Shown here: positions 28,746-38,377 of the stretch, piece after piece
How the letters are laid out: every line of letters begins with the position of its first letter
Numbering within the stretch: position 1 is the first letter of the stretch
Assembly (NCBI GenBank): GCA_022511345.1
Contig: JAFLRR010000006.1
Location: 62,001-126,000 of the forward strand
Length of the DNA stretch: 64,000 nt
DNA from: Alistipes sp.
Lineage (GTDB): Bacteria > Bacteroidota > Bacteroidia > Bacteroidales > Rikenellaceae
Direction of reading: 5' to 3'
Made by a program: the position numbers and the translations under genes
The notes under the pieces: model-generated
Database searches by the model: none
The model's input: the letters and a program-made list of their open reading frames with translations, nothing else
Told to the model about the DNA's origin: nothing

Positions 28746-29294
28746 ATGATTTATCCGATAGTTATATATGGTTCTCCGGCGCTGCGCAACGCCAATGCCG
28801 AGGTGACGGCCGACTATCCCGAGTTGAAAAAACTCATAGACGACATGTTCCTGACGCTCAGCGATACGGGCGGCGTGGGCCTGGCGGCTCCGCAGATCGG
28901 CAAGAACATCAAACTGTTCATCGTAGACTGCACGCCATATGCCGAGGAGCACCCCGAACTGGCCGACTACCGGCGCGTGTTCATCAACGCCGAGATTTAC
29001 GAGTCGTCCGACGAGACCGAGCTGTTCAACGAAGGCTGTCTCTCGCTGCCGGGACTGTACGAAGATGTGCGGCGGCCGGTGTCGATTCGCATGCGCTACG
29101 TGGACGAGAATTTCGAGGAGCACGACGAGCTGTTCGAGGGCCTGCCCGCCCGCGTGATACAGCACGAGTACGACCACACGCTCGGCAAGGTCTTCACCGA
29201 CCGTCTGGCGCCGCTGCGCCGCAGTCTGCTCAAGGGCAAGCTGCTGGGATTCTCGAAGGGAAAGTTCCGCGCGGCATACAAAACAAGACAGTAG
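28746..29294 (+). CDS. def: Peptide deformylase
   Basis: MIYPIVIYGSPALRNANAEV...GGVGLAAPQIG...NEGCLSLPGLYEDV...QHEYDHTLGKVF. Confidence 0.97.
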   Translation: MIYPIVIYGSPALRNANAEVTADYPELKKLIDDMFLTLSDTGGVGLAAPQIGKNIKLFIVDCTPYAEEHPELADYRRVFINAEIYESSDETELFNEGCLSLPGLYEDVRRPVSIRMRYVDENFEEHDELFEGLPARVIQHEYDHTLGKVFTDRLAPLRRSLLKGKLLGFSKGKFRAAYKTRQ

Positions 29295-29313
29295 GTCCAG
29301 AAGAAAAATAGTG

Positions 29314-29349
29314 CAGGCGGAAGAACATAGGTTCTTCCGCCTGCTTTTT
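29314..29349. terminator. Terminator between convergent def and 29366 genes
   Basis: GCAGGCGGAAGAAC atag GTTCTTCCGCCTGC TTTTT. Confidence 0.85.
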
Positions 29350-29365
29350 GCGTCGGGCCGGCTGT

Positions 29366-29830
29366 TTAGAAGTAGTAGCTGGCGCCCACGGTAATCATTA
29401 TGGGGTTCATGCGCATCTTGTGGAACATGGCCTGCCACTTGGCCTGTGCCGTGAGGTCCCACTTCTCGGCGATGGCGAAGTCGAAGCCCGCACCGAGGTT
29501 GACACCCGACGACCAGCCGATGATGTCGTTGGCTACAAGACCCGCTACGGGGTATACCGACCAGCTGTCGCCCAGCGGAATGAGGTAGTGCAGGTCGCAC
29601 GAGAACTCGAGGGTGCTGTTGTTGTCGATCATGAACACGGCGCTCGGCTCGATGCGGAACGAGTCGGTGATGGAGTAGCGCACGCCGGTGCCCAGACCGA
29701 TGACTACGCTGGTGCCCGTGTGGGTGTAGATGTTTACCTTGGGGGCGATGGTCCACTCGCCAGCCTCCTGAGCCGATGCCGCCGACACTATGGCCGCCGT
29801 GGCAAAAATTGCCGAAAGGATTTTTTTCAT
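29366..29830 (-). CDS. Small outer-membrane beta-barrel protein (paralog 1)
   Basis: Signal peptide; alternating beta-barrel-like sequence ending in VGASYYF. Confidence 0.8.
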   Translation of the reverse strand: MKKILSAIFATAAIVSAASAQEAGEWTIAPKVNIYTHTGTSVVIGLGTGVRYSITDSFRIEPSAVFMIDNNSTLEFSCDLHYLIPLGDSWSVYPVAGLVANDIIGWSSGVNLGAGFDFAIAEKWDLTAQAKWQAMFHKMRMNPIMITVGASYYF

Positions 29831-29921
29831 AACATCATATTTTTTTATAAACGTTTCTTTTGGTGCCGTAACCGGCGGCCGTGGGTGCCTGCAGCCCGGG
29901 CGATGCCAGAGCGCAGGTGCG

Positions 29922-30383
29922 TCAGAACCTGAACATCAGGCCGGCGAATATCACCAGCGGACTCTTCATCTCGCTGCACTGAACCATCCACTTGGCCTGG
30001 GCCGTCAGGTCGACATGCTTGCCGAGTGCATAATCCGTACCGAACCCGAGATCTATGCCGGCAGTCCAGCGACCGAAGTCGTTGGCCGAGATTCCGGCCA
30101 GGGGGTATAGGTGCCAGTGAGGCGCCACGCGGAACATGTAGTGCCAGTCGCAGGCTATCTCGGCCGTGCAGCCCTCGCGCGTGAGCCATACGATGGAGGG
30201 CGCAACGCGCAGCGGGTCGGATATGTTGTAGCGGACCTCGGCTCCCACGCCGAAGACAGCACCGCCGCCCGTGCGGGTATAGAGTCCCAGTTTGGGGCCT
30301 GCGGCAATGTTGCCGCGCTCCTGTGCGCAGGCTGCGGCGTGCGCCGCGAGCGATAGGATGATGACGAGCAGAATCCTTTTCAT
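29922..30383 (-). CDS. Small outer-membrane beta-barrel protein (paralog 2)
   Basis: Collinear with 29366-29830 (e.g. WxxYPxAGxxAND, DLTAQAKW shared); signal peptide; C-terminal aromatic F. Confidence 0.8.
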   Translation of the reverse strand: MKRILLVIILSLAAHAAACAQERGNIAAGPKLGLYTRTGGGAVFGVGAEVRYNISDPLRVAPSIVWLTREGCTAEIACDWHYMFRVAPHWHLYPLAGISANDFGRWTAGIDLGFGTDYALGKHVDLTAQAKWMVQCSEMKSPLVIFAGLMFRF

Positions 30384-30418
30384 GGCCGATTTTCCGGTTG
30401 CAACGAATTTACACGTTA

Positions 30419-30426
30419 CAAATATA
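30419..30426 (-). promoter_or_regulatory. -7 element TATATTTG upstream of the beta-barrel pair
   Basis: TAnnTTTG about 35 bp upstream of the 30383 start. Confidence 0.5.
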
Positions 30427-30468
30427 TCTTTTTTTTCGCAAAAAACGCTGCAAACTGTTGATTAAAAA

Positions 30469-33252
30469 TCAATCCAGCATGATGAACGACGCCCAGTAAT
30501 GCGGTTCGGAGCCGCTGTGCACCGTACCGTCGGATTCGGTGAAAGTATGCTGCCGGACCTGGTTCTGGGCCTCGAGGAACGATTCTCGTTTGGATTTGCC
30601 TTCGGTCAGGTTGCGGTAGAAAGAGGTCATCATAACCTTCGAGGCCTCGTCGCTTACACTCCACAGGCTCATGACCAGCGTCTGCGCTCCGGCCTTCTTG
30701 AATGCGCGGGGCAGGCCGAAGACTCCCTCGCCCGACACGTCGCCCAGACCCGTCTGGCAGGCCGAGAGGACTACCAGGTCGGTGCCGCGAAGGTCGAGCT
30801 TGGATATCTCGCGGGCCGTGAGGATGCCGTCGTCGAGGCCGTCGGGCAGCTCGGTCTTGTTGTTGGCGCCGGCGAAAATCAGTCCCGAGCGCAGCAGCGA
30901 GCGGTCTTCTTCGGTGCTGCCGGATTGGTCGGAGGTCATGATGGCGGGCCGGTTGGCCGGCTTGTCGTCGGGCAGGTAGAATCCGTGGGTGGCGATGTGG
31001 ATGATTTCGGTCCTTTGGCCGGACAGCGCCTTGAAGGTCTCCTCGACACCCTCGTCGCCGATATAAATGTGCGTGCCGAAGTCTCTGCCGGAGAGCATGG
31101 GGCCGATTTGCTCGACCTCCTCGCGCGAGCCGCGCAGATAGCTCCACATGACGTCGCGAAGACCGTCCGAGGCGAAGAAGCGGTCGGCGGCATGGCCGCG
31201 TTCGACGGCCGCCTCGGCATAGTACTGCATGTAGTCGATGCCGGTGTTGTAGTTCAGTCCGCCGTAGAGCGCTGCCGTGCCGCTGCGGGACGGGGCGTTG
31301 TCCATGGTCAGCTGACGAGTCGACGAGACGCGGTACATGTTGTAGCGGTCGCACATTCGCTCCGTCTCGCTTATGGGAAGATACTCGATTGCGAGGTTGT
31401 GGAATATGCCCATGGGCGAGAAGTATATGTTGTCGCCCGGTTGCAGATGCCGGGCGATTTTGCTGTGGAATGTACTGCCTAACGTGAGGTTGTCGTAGAT
31501 GTTCTCGTCGATGCGGGAGATGGCGCTGCCGTCGTCATAGTCCAAAAATATGCTGACAGGGGTCTTGTATCCGCGGCGAAGTATCGAACATGACAATACG
31601 GTCTCGTCGTCAGTAGGGCTGTACTGTGCGAACTCTATGGCTACGTCGTTGCTGCCAAGACGGCTCTGCACATCCTGCCATGTGGTCTGCAGATTGGCCA
31701 TTCGCATGCCCAGAGCCGGCAGATTGTCGATGAGCAGACGTTCGAGCCTTTGGGCCTCGGCCTCGAGCTTTTCGGTCGCGGCGCGGTCCGCCGCAGTGTC
31801 GAGACGTCGGCGGACGGCTCGCAGCTGCTCGAGGGCGGTTGTCAGGTCGCTGCGGTTGGACTCCCGGACAATCTTCTCAATCTCTATCGATGTGTCGAGC
31901 AGCAGGCCCTTGTATGTCAGGCAGGCGTCGTATAGAAGAGTGCCGTCGCCGTCTGCCGACACTATACCCTCTGCCGACAAGGTGCCGCCGATCATTGTCG
32001 AGAGTTGGAAAGACGAATATTTGTTAACGAATATTTCGCGCTCGCGCTCGGTCAGATGCAGGAAATTGTCGGATATGAATTTGCGGGTTGCCGCCAGCAG
32101 TTCGACGGCATTGTCGTGGGTACGTTTAATGTCATCGTAGGGTGCGGTCAGACAAATATTATTCAAGGTTATTGCGTAGTCTATTTGTCCGGTTCCGTAG
32201 ATATTCTTATATATCTCTTTTGCCTTTAGAAGATAATCGACAGCCTCCGTAACACGGCCCATATTGCGATACAATGAGCCCATATTGTTGAGAGAGTTTG
32301 CGTAGGCGGGGTGGTTTTCGCCCAGCAGAGTTTTCCGGCCGTCGAGAACAAGCTGCTGGCATTCCAGAGCTTTGTCGTAATCGCCGCATCCTTTGTAGGC
32401 CAAAGAGAGATTGTCTAATAACGTGAAATAGTAAAAGTCAAATTGGAACTTAGGGTCGAGGTTAAAGGCATTCAACGCATCTTGCAGATACTCCAAGGCT
32501 TTTGGAAAGTCGTGCATACAAATCAAGGTAGTCCCTATATTGCTTAACGCTGAGCTCTGTTGCAAATAATCATTGTTCGAAAAATAGATGTCGTATGCCT
32601 GCCGATAATACTCTATGGCTTTGCGATAATCTCCCCAGCTATCATATATATTTCCGATAAACATTAATGTATGGGCAAACTCGGGGTCATCGTCAGGCAA
32701 TATCTTTTGATAGATATCGAGCGCCTGACGATGATATGACATAGCCGTAGGAAAGTCGCCCAGATGTTTGTATGTGGCTCCGATATCGTTCAATATTCTT
32801 GCATATATAGCACTGTTTCGGCCGTATATTTCAGCCCCTTTGAGAGATTGACCGTAATAATCGAGCGCATTCAGGTAATCGCCCTGAGCGTGATAGACGC
32901 CGCCGATAAAGTTGAGTATATCGATACGCTCTTCAGGCTCTTGCATGCCTTCAAGAGCCTTGAACAGATATTTCAGCGACTCTTCGTAATCTGAGATAAA
33001 AAAATATAGCATGCCGATAAGGTGCAGGGATTCGATATATTCGAAATCATCTTCGTCGCACTCTTTTTTCAGAATATCTGTTAATATGAATGCATATTTC
33101 AGGGCTTCATGATAGTTTCCCTGATTCATGAGTTTTTTGAGGACTTCGCCGTACATCTCTATCGTGGCGTCATCGTAGTCTTCGGCGGTCTGGGCAGCGG
33201 CGCCGAACGGACAGAGCGTGCAGAGCAGCAGCGCGAGGATGAATCTTTTCAT
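30469..33252 (-). CDS. Exported TPR-repeat protein with C-terminal CHAT (caspase-like) peptidase domain
   Basis: Signal peptide MKRFILALLLCTLCPFGAAAQ; about eight TPR-like motifs (e.g. DYLNALDYYGQSLKGAE, DFPTAMSYHRQALDIYQ); CHAT dyad TEIIHIATHGFYLPD and LVVLSACQTGLGDVSGEGVFGLPRAF. Confidence 0.93.
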   Translation of the reverse strand: MKRFILALLLCTLCPFGAAAQTAEDYDDATIEMYGEVLKKLMNQGNYHEALKYAFILTDILKKECDEDDFEYIESLHLIGMLYFFISDYEESLKYLFKALEGMQEPEERIDILNFIGGVYHAQGDYLNALDYYGQSLKGAEIYGRNSAIYARILNDIGATYKHLGDFPTAMSYHRQALDIYQKILPDDDPEFAHTLMFIGNIYDSWGDYRKAIEYYRQAYDIYFSNNDYLQQSSALSNIGTTLICMHDFPKALEYLQDALNAFNLDPKFQFDFYYFTLLDNLSLAYKGCGDYDKALECQQLVLDGRKTLLGENHPAYANSLNNMGSLYRNMGRVTEAVDYLLKAKEIYKNIYGTGQIDYAITLNNICLTAPYDDIKRTHDNAVELLAATRKFISDNFLHLTEREREIFVNKYSSFQLSTMIGGTLSAEGIVSADGDGTLLYDACLTYKGLLLDTSIEIEKIVRESNRSDLTTALEQLRAVRRRLDTAADRAATEKLEAEAQRLERLLIDNLPALGMRMANLQTTWQDVQSRLGSNDVAIEFAQYSPTDDETVLSCSILRRGYKTPVSIFLDYDDGSAISRIDENIYDNLTLGSTFHSKIARHLQPGDNIYFSPMGIFHNLAIEYLPISETERMCDRYNMYRVSSTRQLTMDNAPSRSGTAALYGGLNYNTGIDYMQYYAEAAVERGHAADRFFASDGLRDVMWSYLRGSREEVEQIGPMLSGRDFGTHIYIGDEGVEETFKALSGQRTEIIHIATHGFYLPDDKPANRPAIMTSDQSGSTEEDRSLLRSGLIFAGANNKTELPDGLDDGILTAREISKLDLRGTDLVVLSACQTGLGDVSGEGVFGLPRAFKKAGAQTLVMSLWSVSDEASKVMMTSFYRNLTEGKSKRESFLEAQNQVRQHTFTESDGTVHSGSEPHYWASFIMLD

Positions 33253-33312
33253 AAAGGGGCGGTTGTCGTTAGATGGAAAAAGAGGGTTTAGCCTGAGGGT
33301 TTGCCGGAGGCG

Positions 33313-34155
33313 CTATTTGACGGTCGTGGCTATGGCGCCGCCGTAGAGCTCTGTGCCGGCAGGGATGCGGTTGCGAAGCATGGTCTGCAGCGTGCCGGAG
33401 TCGTAGGCCGCATCGACGGCCAGAAGCAGATAGACGACATCGGAGCCCGCTGCGGCGAAGGTCCAGGGAAGCTCTGCCTCCTGGCCCGGGGCAATCAGCA
33501 GCAGCTGCTGCGGGCCGTCGGCAAGATCGCGGGTGTCGATGCAGAGGGTTGCGGCGCCCGAGGTTTTGTCTATGGCGATGATTTGGACGGCATAGACCTG
33601 CCGGGTGCGGTTGAGCAGGCGGAGTGCGAACTCGTCGTCGGAGAGCGGTATGCGCGAGGCCGAGAATCCGGCTGCGGAGGGCAGGCGGCCCGCACCGACA
33701 TCGCCGGCAAGCGATGCTATGAGGTTGTAGAGGGGGAGGGTGACGGTGTCGGCATCGACACGGCCGCGGATGGTGGCGCCGGCAACGGCGAACCGGCTCA
33801 TGTCGTCGCCGCGCTCGGATATGCGGCGCGCCATCTCGTCGAGGAGCAGGGCTGTGCTCTTCTGCGACTGCTGCCTGGCTCTGTCGATGATATTCTTGAC
33901 GTTTCGGGTGCCGTGGTCCGCGGAGCGGTAGATGCGGTTGGTCGCGGCGTCGAGGATGGAGACGCTGCCGCCGGAATCTATGTCGAGGCGGTCGAGCAGG
34001 GTGACGTTCATGTGTCTCTCGGCGGCTACGGGGTGCTGGTCGCCGTGCTTGCGGAGCGTAACGTCGCCCTGGACCTTGTAGATTACGTATCGGCCCTGGC
34101 CGAAAGTCGCGGCGGAGAGCAGAAGCGTGGCGGCGATGCAGAGAATTCGTATCAT
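33313..34155 (-). CDS. Exported FecR-like protein (possible DUF4384-like C-terminus)
   Basis: Signal peptide MIRILCIAATLLLSAATFGQ; YVIYKVQGDVTLRKHGDQHPVAAERHMNVTLLDRLDIDSGGSVSILDAATNRIYRS resembles FecR. Confidence 0.65.
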   Translation of the reverse strand: MIRILCIAATLLLSAATFGQGRYVIYKVQGDVTLRKHGDQHPVAAERHMNVTLLDRLDIDSGGSVSILDAATNRIYRSADHGTRNVKNIIDRARQQSQKSTALLLDEMARRISERGDDMSRFAVAGATIRGRVDADTVTLPLYNLIASLAGDVGAGRLPSAAGFSASRIPLSDDEFALRLLNRTRQVYAVQIIAIDKTSGAATLCIDTRDLADGPQQLLLIAPGQEAELPWTFAAAGSDVVYLLLAVDAAYDSGTLQTMLRNRIPAGTELYGGAIATTVK

Positions 34156-34160
34156 AGCGT

Positions 34161-35354
34161 TTACGGTTTTTTGTCGGGTTTGATGATTTTGTACATGACT
34201 GTCTGCACCCCCTTGACAAGGCCGAGACCCGTGGATATGTCGAAGGCCAAAGTCGCGAAGCCGGTGAGCAGCAGAGCGTGCGAAAAATCGGCATAGGCGC
34301 CGCTTAGGAAAAACCAGCGGCAGCCGACAACCAGCAGCAGGCACAGAATGGAGAACTGAACGATGCGGAGCCACAGGCTGTCGCTCATCTTGAGAATGCG
34401 CACGAGCCGTCCGTGGCTCCCGGGCTCGAGAAGCCGCAGCCACACGCCGAACAGAACCACCACGAAGCAGGCCGCCAGAGCGTAGAACCAGCTGAGCCCG
34501 GCGCGGGTGCGGGGGATGTAGCTGCCGTCGAGGATGGTTTGCAGAGTGTAGGCATGGATGTGCAGGCCGGACATGCTGTAAAGCGGGGTGAGGTGCATGT
34601 CCGAGATGTCGAAGATGTTGCCCACGAGGATGATTTTGCCCTCGATTTGCCGCTGCGCCAGGGGCTGAAGAACGCCCTCGGCGGAGATTATCTCGTCGGC
34701 AGTGAGGATGATGAAATCGGTCGACGGGTAGTAGATGGTCTCGGTGTCGGCTCTGCGGGCCTCAAGGGCGGCGAATATCTCGGGTCGGGCAGCGCGGACA
34801 AGCTCGGCCGGAAGAGAGCCTATGCGGCGGCCGTCGGCAGCGGCGAACTCGGGCTTGAACTCCCGCACCACGTCGCGGACGGAGCCGGCGCCGAGATTCA
34901 CGGCCCCGAGCTGCGGATGGTCGAGAAGAGCGTAGAAATAGGAGCCTTGCAGGCCCTCGTCGCTGACCATGACAGGAAGAACAAGGTTGCTGCACGAGCC
35001 TATGGCCTCGAGCAGATAGTCGTCGTCCGGGCCCGGGTAGTTGAAGAATATGTCCAACCCGACGGCCGCGGGGCCGAAGAAGCCGATGGCGTCGATGACC
35101 TCGGCAATGCGCTTGCGGGGACACTCGTCGACGCTGACGAGCACGACATCGCTGCTCAGATGCCGCTCGGCACGGCGGTCGGCGACGGTATTGTAGACGT
35201 CGGAGAGCTCGAAATCGACGCTCTTCTCGAGGGACGAGAAGATGGACATGGAGGTCATGTCGTAGACAAGAAGCGACAGCAGATATGCTGCGGCGGTGAT
35301 GAGCAGGGCCGAAATCAGGTGCGTGAGCAGCGAGCGGATGGTGTTGCGGTTCAT
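34161..35354 (-). CDS. CHASE2-domain membrane protein without a recognisable cytoplasmic output domain
   Basis: N-terminal TM; VVLVSVDE...AVGLDIFF...GKIILVGNIFDISDMHLTPLYSMSGLHIHAYTLQTILDGSYIPR then TM helices and a short tail. Confidence 0.88.
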   Translation of the reverse strand: MNRNTIRSLLTHLISALLITAAAYLLSLLVYDMTSMSIFSSLEKSVDFELSDVYNTVADRRAERHLSSDVVLVSVDECPRKRIAEVIDAIGFFGPAAVGLDIFFNYPGPDDDYLLEAIGSCSNLVLPVMVSDEGLQGSYFYALLDHPQLGAVNLGAGSVRDVVREFKPEFAAADGRRIGSLPAELVRAARPEIFAALEARRADTETIYYPSTDFIILTADEIISAEGVLQPLAQRQIEGKIILVGNIFDISDMHLTPLYSMSGLHIHAYTLQTILDGSYIPRTRAGLSWFYALAACFVVVLFGVWLRLLEPGSHGRLVRILKMSDSLWLRIVQFSILCLLLVVGCRWFFLSGAYADFSHALLLTGFATLAFDISTGLGLVKGVQTVMYKIIKPDKKP

Positions 35355-35391
35355 GGTGCGGTGTTTTGCGGCAGAATCTATAATGATGCTG

Positions 35392-36591
35392 TCAGAGACC
35401 TAACCACAGACAGGCGGCGATGAAGGGGCCGGTGGCCTTGGCGTCGTTGTCGCGCATCTTCTCGCCGATGTAGTACTCGAAGCTGCCGTCGCGGTAGGGG
35501 TTGCCGCCGAGGCCGCCGACCTGGCAGCAGCGGGTGAGGGTGAGCGTGCCGTCGGGATTCTCGACGAGCAGCCTCGTCTTCAGCCCCTCGAAGGCCTTGA
35601 GGGCGTATTGCAGGCGGTCGGCGTCGACATAGCCCTTGGCAACCGCCTTGGCGATGGCGTAGATGCACTGCGTGGTCACCGAAGCCTCGGGGAAGTTGCC
35701 CTCGCGCTCGGGACAGTCGAGGACCTGGTACCACAGGCCGTCGGAGTCCTGGTAGCGGGGAAGGCTCTCGGCAAGGCCGCGGACGAGCGAGATGACGAAG
35801 TCGCGGTCGGGGTGGTCGTCGGGGATGAAGTCGAGGTTGTCGACCAGCGCCATGAACCACCAGCCCACGGAGCGGCCCCAGAAATTGGGCGAGCAGCCCG
35901 TCTGAGGGTCGGCCCAGCGCTGCGTGCGGCTCTCGTCCCACGCGTGGCGGTAGAGACCCGTAGCGGGGTCGAAGGTGTGGAGGTGGCAGAGCCGGATTTG
36001 ACGAACGGCCTCGTCTATGAGCTCGGCGCGGTGAAACTCGGCGCCGTACTGCGACAGGAAGGGCGAGCACATGTAGAGCCCGTCGAGCCACATCTGGTGC
36101 GGGTAGACCTTTTTGTGCCAGAAGCCGCCGTCGCTGGTGCGCGGATGGGTGTCGAGCTGCGAGAGGAGCAGCTCCATGGCTTTGCGGTACTTCTGCTTGC
36201 CGGTGCGGCGGTAGCAGTCGAAGAGAACCTTGCCCGAGTTGATGAAGTCGAGGTTGTAGCTCTCCAGGTCGTAGAGGTGGATGGAGCCGTCGTCGCCGAC
36301 GAGCGAGTCGGCCCAGCGCTCGACATAGTCGAAGTAGCGCTCGTCGCCGGTGGCGTGCCACATGGCCAGCATGGCGCAGCAGCCCACGCCCTGGGCATAG
36401 CCGAAGAAGAGGCGCCGGCCGTGGTCGAGCATCCACGCCTCGGGGAAGCGCGTCATCTCGGATTCGGCGAAACGGACGGCATAGCTGTCGGCCTGGGGCC
36501 GCGGCGGCAGGATGGCGCCGGCACGGGGCTCTGAGGCGCGGACGGCAGAGACCGCAAGGCCCAAGATGAGGAGTGAAAGGATTCGTTTCAC
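35392..36591 (-). CDS. GH88/GH105-family unsaturated glycuronyl/rhamnogalacturonyl hydrolase
   Basis: FGYAQGVGCCAMLAMWHATGDERYFDYVERWADSLV...PHQMWLDGLYMCSPFLSQYG...SPNFWGRSVGWWFMALVDNLDFIP; GTG start preferred. Confidence 0.85.
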   Translation of the reverse strand: MKRILSLLILGLAVSAVRASEPRAGAILPPRPQADSYAVRFAESEMTRFPEAWMLDHGRRLFFGYAQGVGCCAMLAMWHATGDERYFDYVERWADSLVGDDGSIHLYDLESYNLDFINSGKVLFDCYRRTGKQKYRKAMELLLSQLDTHPRTSDGGFWHKKVYPHQMWLDGLYMCSPFLSQYGAEFHRAELIDEAVRQIRLCHLHTFDPATGLYRHAWDESRTQRWADPQTGCSPNFWGRSVGWWFMALVDNLDFIPDDHPDRDFVISLVRGLAESLPRYQDSDGLWYQVLDCPEREGNFPEASVTTQCIYAIAKAVAKGYVDADRLQYALKAFEGLKTRLLVENPDGTLTLTRCCQVGGLGGNPYRDGSFEYYIGEKMRDNDAKATGPFIAACLWLGL

Positions 36592-36607
36592 TGTCGAAGA
36601 AAATGAT

Positions 36608-38311
36608 TTAGTGTTTGGGCGCAAGCAGCGACGCGTCGTAGAGGAAGCGTTTGATGCTGCGCTTGGGGGTCTTCTCGAACTCCTTGGGGTAGATGGTTAT
36701 GGAGGCTACGCGCTCGTAGGCCGCGAGCTGCTCGTTGAGCTGCCGCAGATTCTGCTCCATGACCTGCTGCAGGGCGGTCTGGTCCACGCCGTCGCGCTCG
36801 GCCTGCTCGTAGTCGGGCACGGCAAGCGCCCGCAGGCGTCCGTTGTCGTCGAGAACCAGCGACTCGCTTACGAGGTACATGTTGTTGAGGCGGTCCTCGA
36901 TCTCCTCGGGGTATATGTTCTGGCCGCTGCTGCCCAGAATCATGGTCTTGCAGCGCCCGCGGATGTAGAGCGTGCCGTCGTCGTCCATGGTGCCCATGTC
37001 GCCCGTGCGCAGCCAGCCGTCGGCGTCGAGCACGGCGGCCGTGGCCTCGGGATTCTTGTAGTAGCCCTGCATGACGTGCTCGCCGCGCAGGACTATTTCG
37101 CCGGCCTTGTTCTGCGGGTCATCCGAGTCGATGCGAACATCCAGCAGCCCCTTCAGATAGCGGCCGCACGAGCCCGCCTTGAACTCGTTGTCTGGGGTGA
37201 AGCTGATGAGCGGCGCGCACTCGGTCATGCCGTAGCCGATGGTTATGGGGAACGAAATCTTCATCAGGAACGACTCGGTCTCCTGGTTCATCGGGGCGCC
37301 GCCGACGATGAATATTACCACCTGGCCTCCGAATGCGTCGATGAGCTTCTTGCGGATGACCGAGTGGATGGCCGTGTTGAGCAGGGGCACCTTCATGGCG
37401 ATGCTCATGGGTCCCTTCTCGAGCAGCGGCTGCACCTGCTTGCGGTAGACCTTCTCGAGAATCATCGGCACGCAGCAGATGATGGTCGGGCGCACCTGCT
37501 GCATGGCCTCGAGCAGAATCTTGGGCGAGGGGATGCGTCCCAGAAGCGTTATGTGGCCGCCGACGGCCAGCGGCGTCAGAAAGTCGAAGGCGCAGCCGTA
37601 GGCGTGGGCCAGCGGCAGGAACGAGAGGGTGCGCGAGCCGCGCTGGAAGTAGCGCGTGCCGGTGCGGGTGTTCAGGGCCTCGCGCGCGAATATAACGTTG
37701 CCCGTGAGGTTGTTTACGGTGAGCATGACGCCCTTGGAGTGGCCCGTGGTGCCCGAGGTGTAGTTGAGCAGCACCATGCGGTCGTTGGGTATGTCGGGAT
37801 ATTTTATGTCCGAGGCGCTGAAGCCGCGGGGGTAGGCCTTGCGGTAGTTCTGGGTCATGTTCTGCATGTACGAGGTTAGGGACTTGCCGCTGCGCTCGTA
37901 GACCACATGGAAGTCGGTGAGCGAAAAGACGCACTCGACATGCTCGATCTGCTCCTCCTCGATGTTGTCCCAGAAGGTGTCGCCCAGAAAGAGCAGCCGG
38001 CTTTCGGAGTGGTTGATGATGTGGATGACGTCGCTCGGGGTGAAGTCCTGCAGGATTGGTACGATGACGGCGCCGTAGGTGATGGCGGCGATGTAGGTCA
38101 TGCACCAGCGGGGGTTGTTGCGGCCGATGAGGGCTATTCTGTCGCCCTGGCGGATGCCGGCTTTGCGGAAGAGGAGGTGCAGCTTGGCAATCTCCTTGGC
38201 AACCTCGTAGTAGGAGAAGCTCTCCTGCTTGAAATAGTCGGTAAGTGCGGGCAGCTCGCGGTGTTCGCGGAAGCTCGCCTCGTAGATTTTGATGAGATTT
38301 TCGGTCAGCAT
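36608..38311 (-). CDS. AMP-forming long-chain acyl-CoA synthetase
   Basis: LLNYTSGTTGHSKGVMLTVNNL...ITIGYGMTECAPLIS...GWLRTGDMGTMDDDGTLYIRGR. Confidence 0.93.
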   Translation of the reverse strand: MLTENLIKIYEASFREHRELPALTDYFKQESFSYYEVAKEIAKLHLLFRKAGIRQGDRIALIGRNNPRWCMTYIAAITYGAVIVPILQDFTPSDVIHIINHSESRLLFLGDTFWDNIEEEQIEHVECVFSLTDFHVVYERSGKSLTSYMQNMTQNYRKAYPRGFSASDIKYPDIPNDRMVLLNYTSGTTGHSKGVMLTVNNLTGNVIFAREALNTRTGTRYFQRGSRTLSFLPLAHAYGCAFDFLTPLAVGGHITLLGRIPSPKILLEAMQQVRPTIICCVPMILEKVYRKQVQPLLEKGPMSIAMKVPLLNTAIHSVIRKKLIDAFGGQVVIFIVGGAPMNQETESFLMKISFPITIGYGMTECAPLISFTPDNEFKAGSCGRYLKGLLDVRIDSDDPQNKAGEIVLRGEHVMQGYYKNPEATAAVLDADGWLRTGDMGTMDDDGTLYIRGRCKTMILGSSGQNIYPEEIEDRLNNMYLVSESLVLDDNGRLRALAVPDYEQAERDGVDQTALQQVMEQNLRQLNEQLAAYERVASITIYPKEFEKTPKRSIKRFLYDASLLAPKH

Positions 38312-38377
38312 GGATGCTCGGTTTTGGCCCGGCGCGGTAGTGGCCCGCAGCCTGCGTCGGGTCGCGCCGGGCGGGGG

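Noticed and set aside
30469-35354. Phage-defence island call for the CHAT module
   Set aside because: No other defence genes, integrase or mobile element nearby, and the CHAT protein carries a signal peptide, so a cytoplasmic anti-phage role is not supported from sequence alone.
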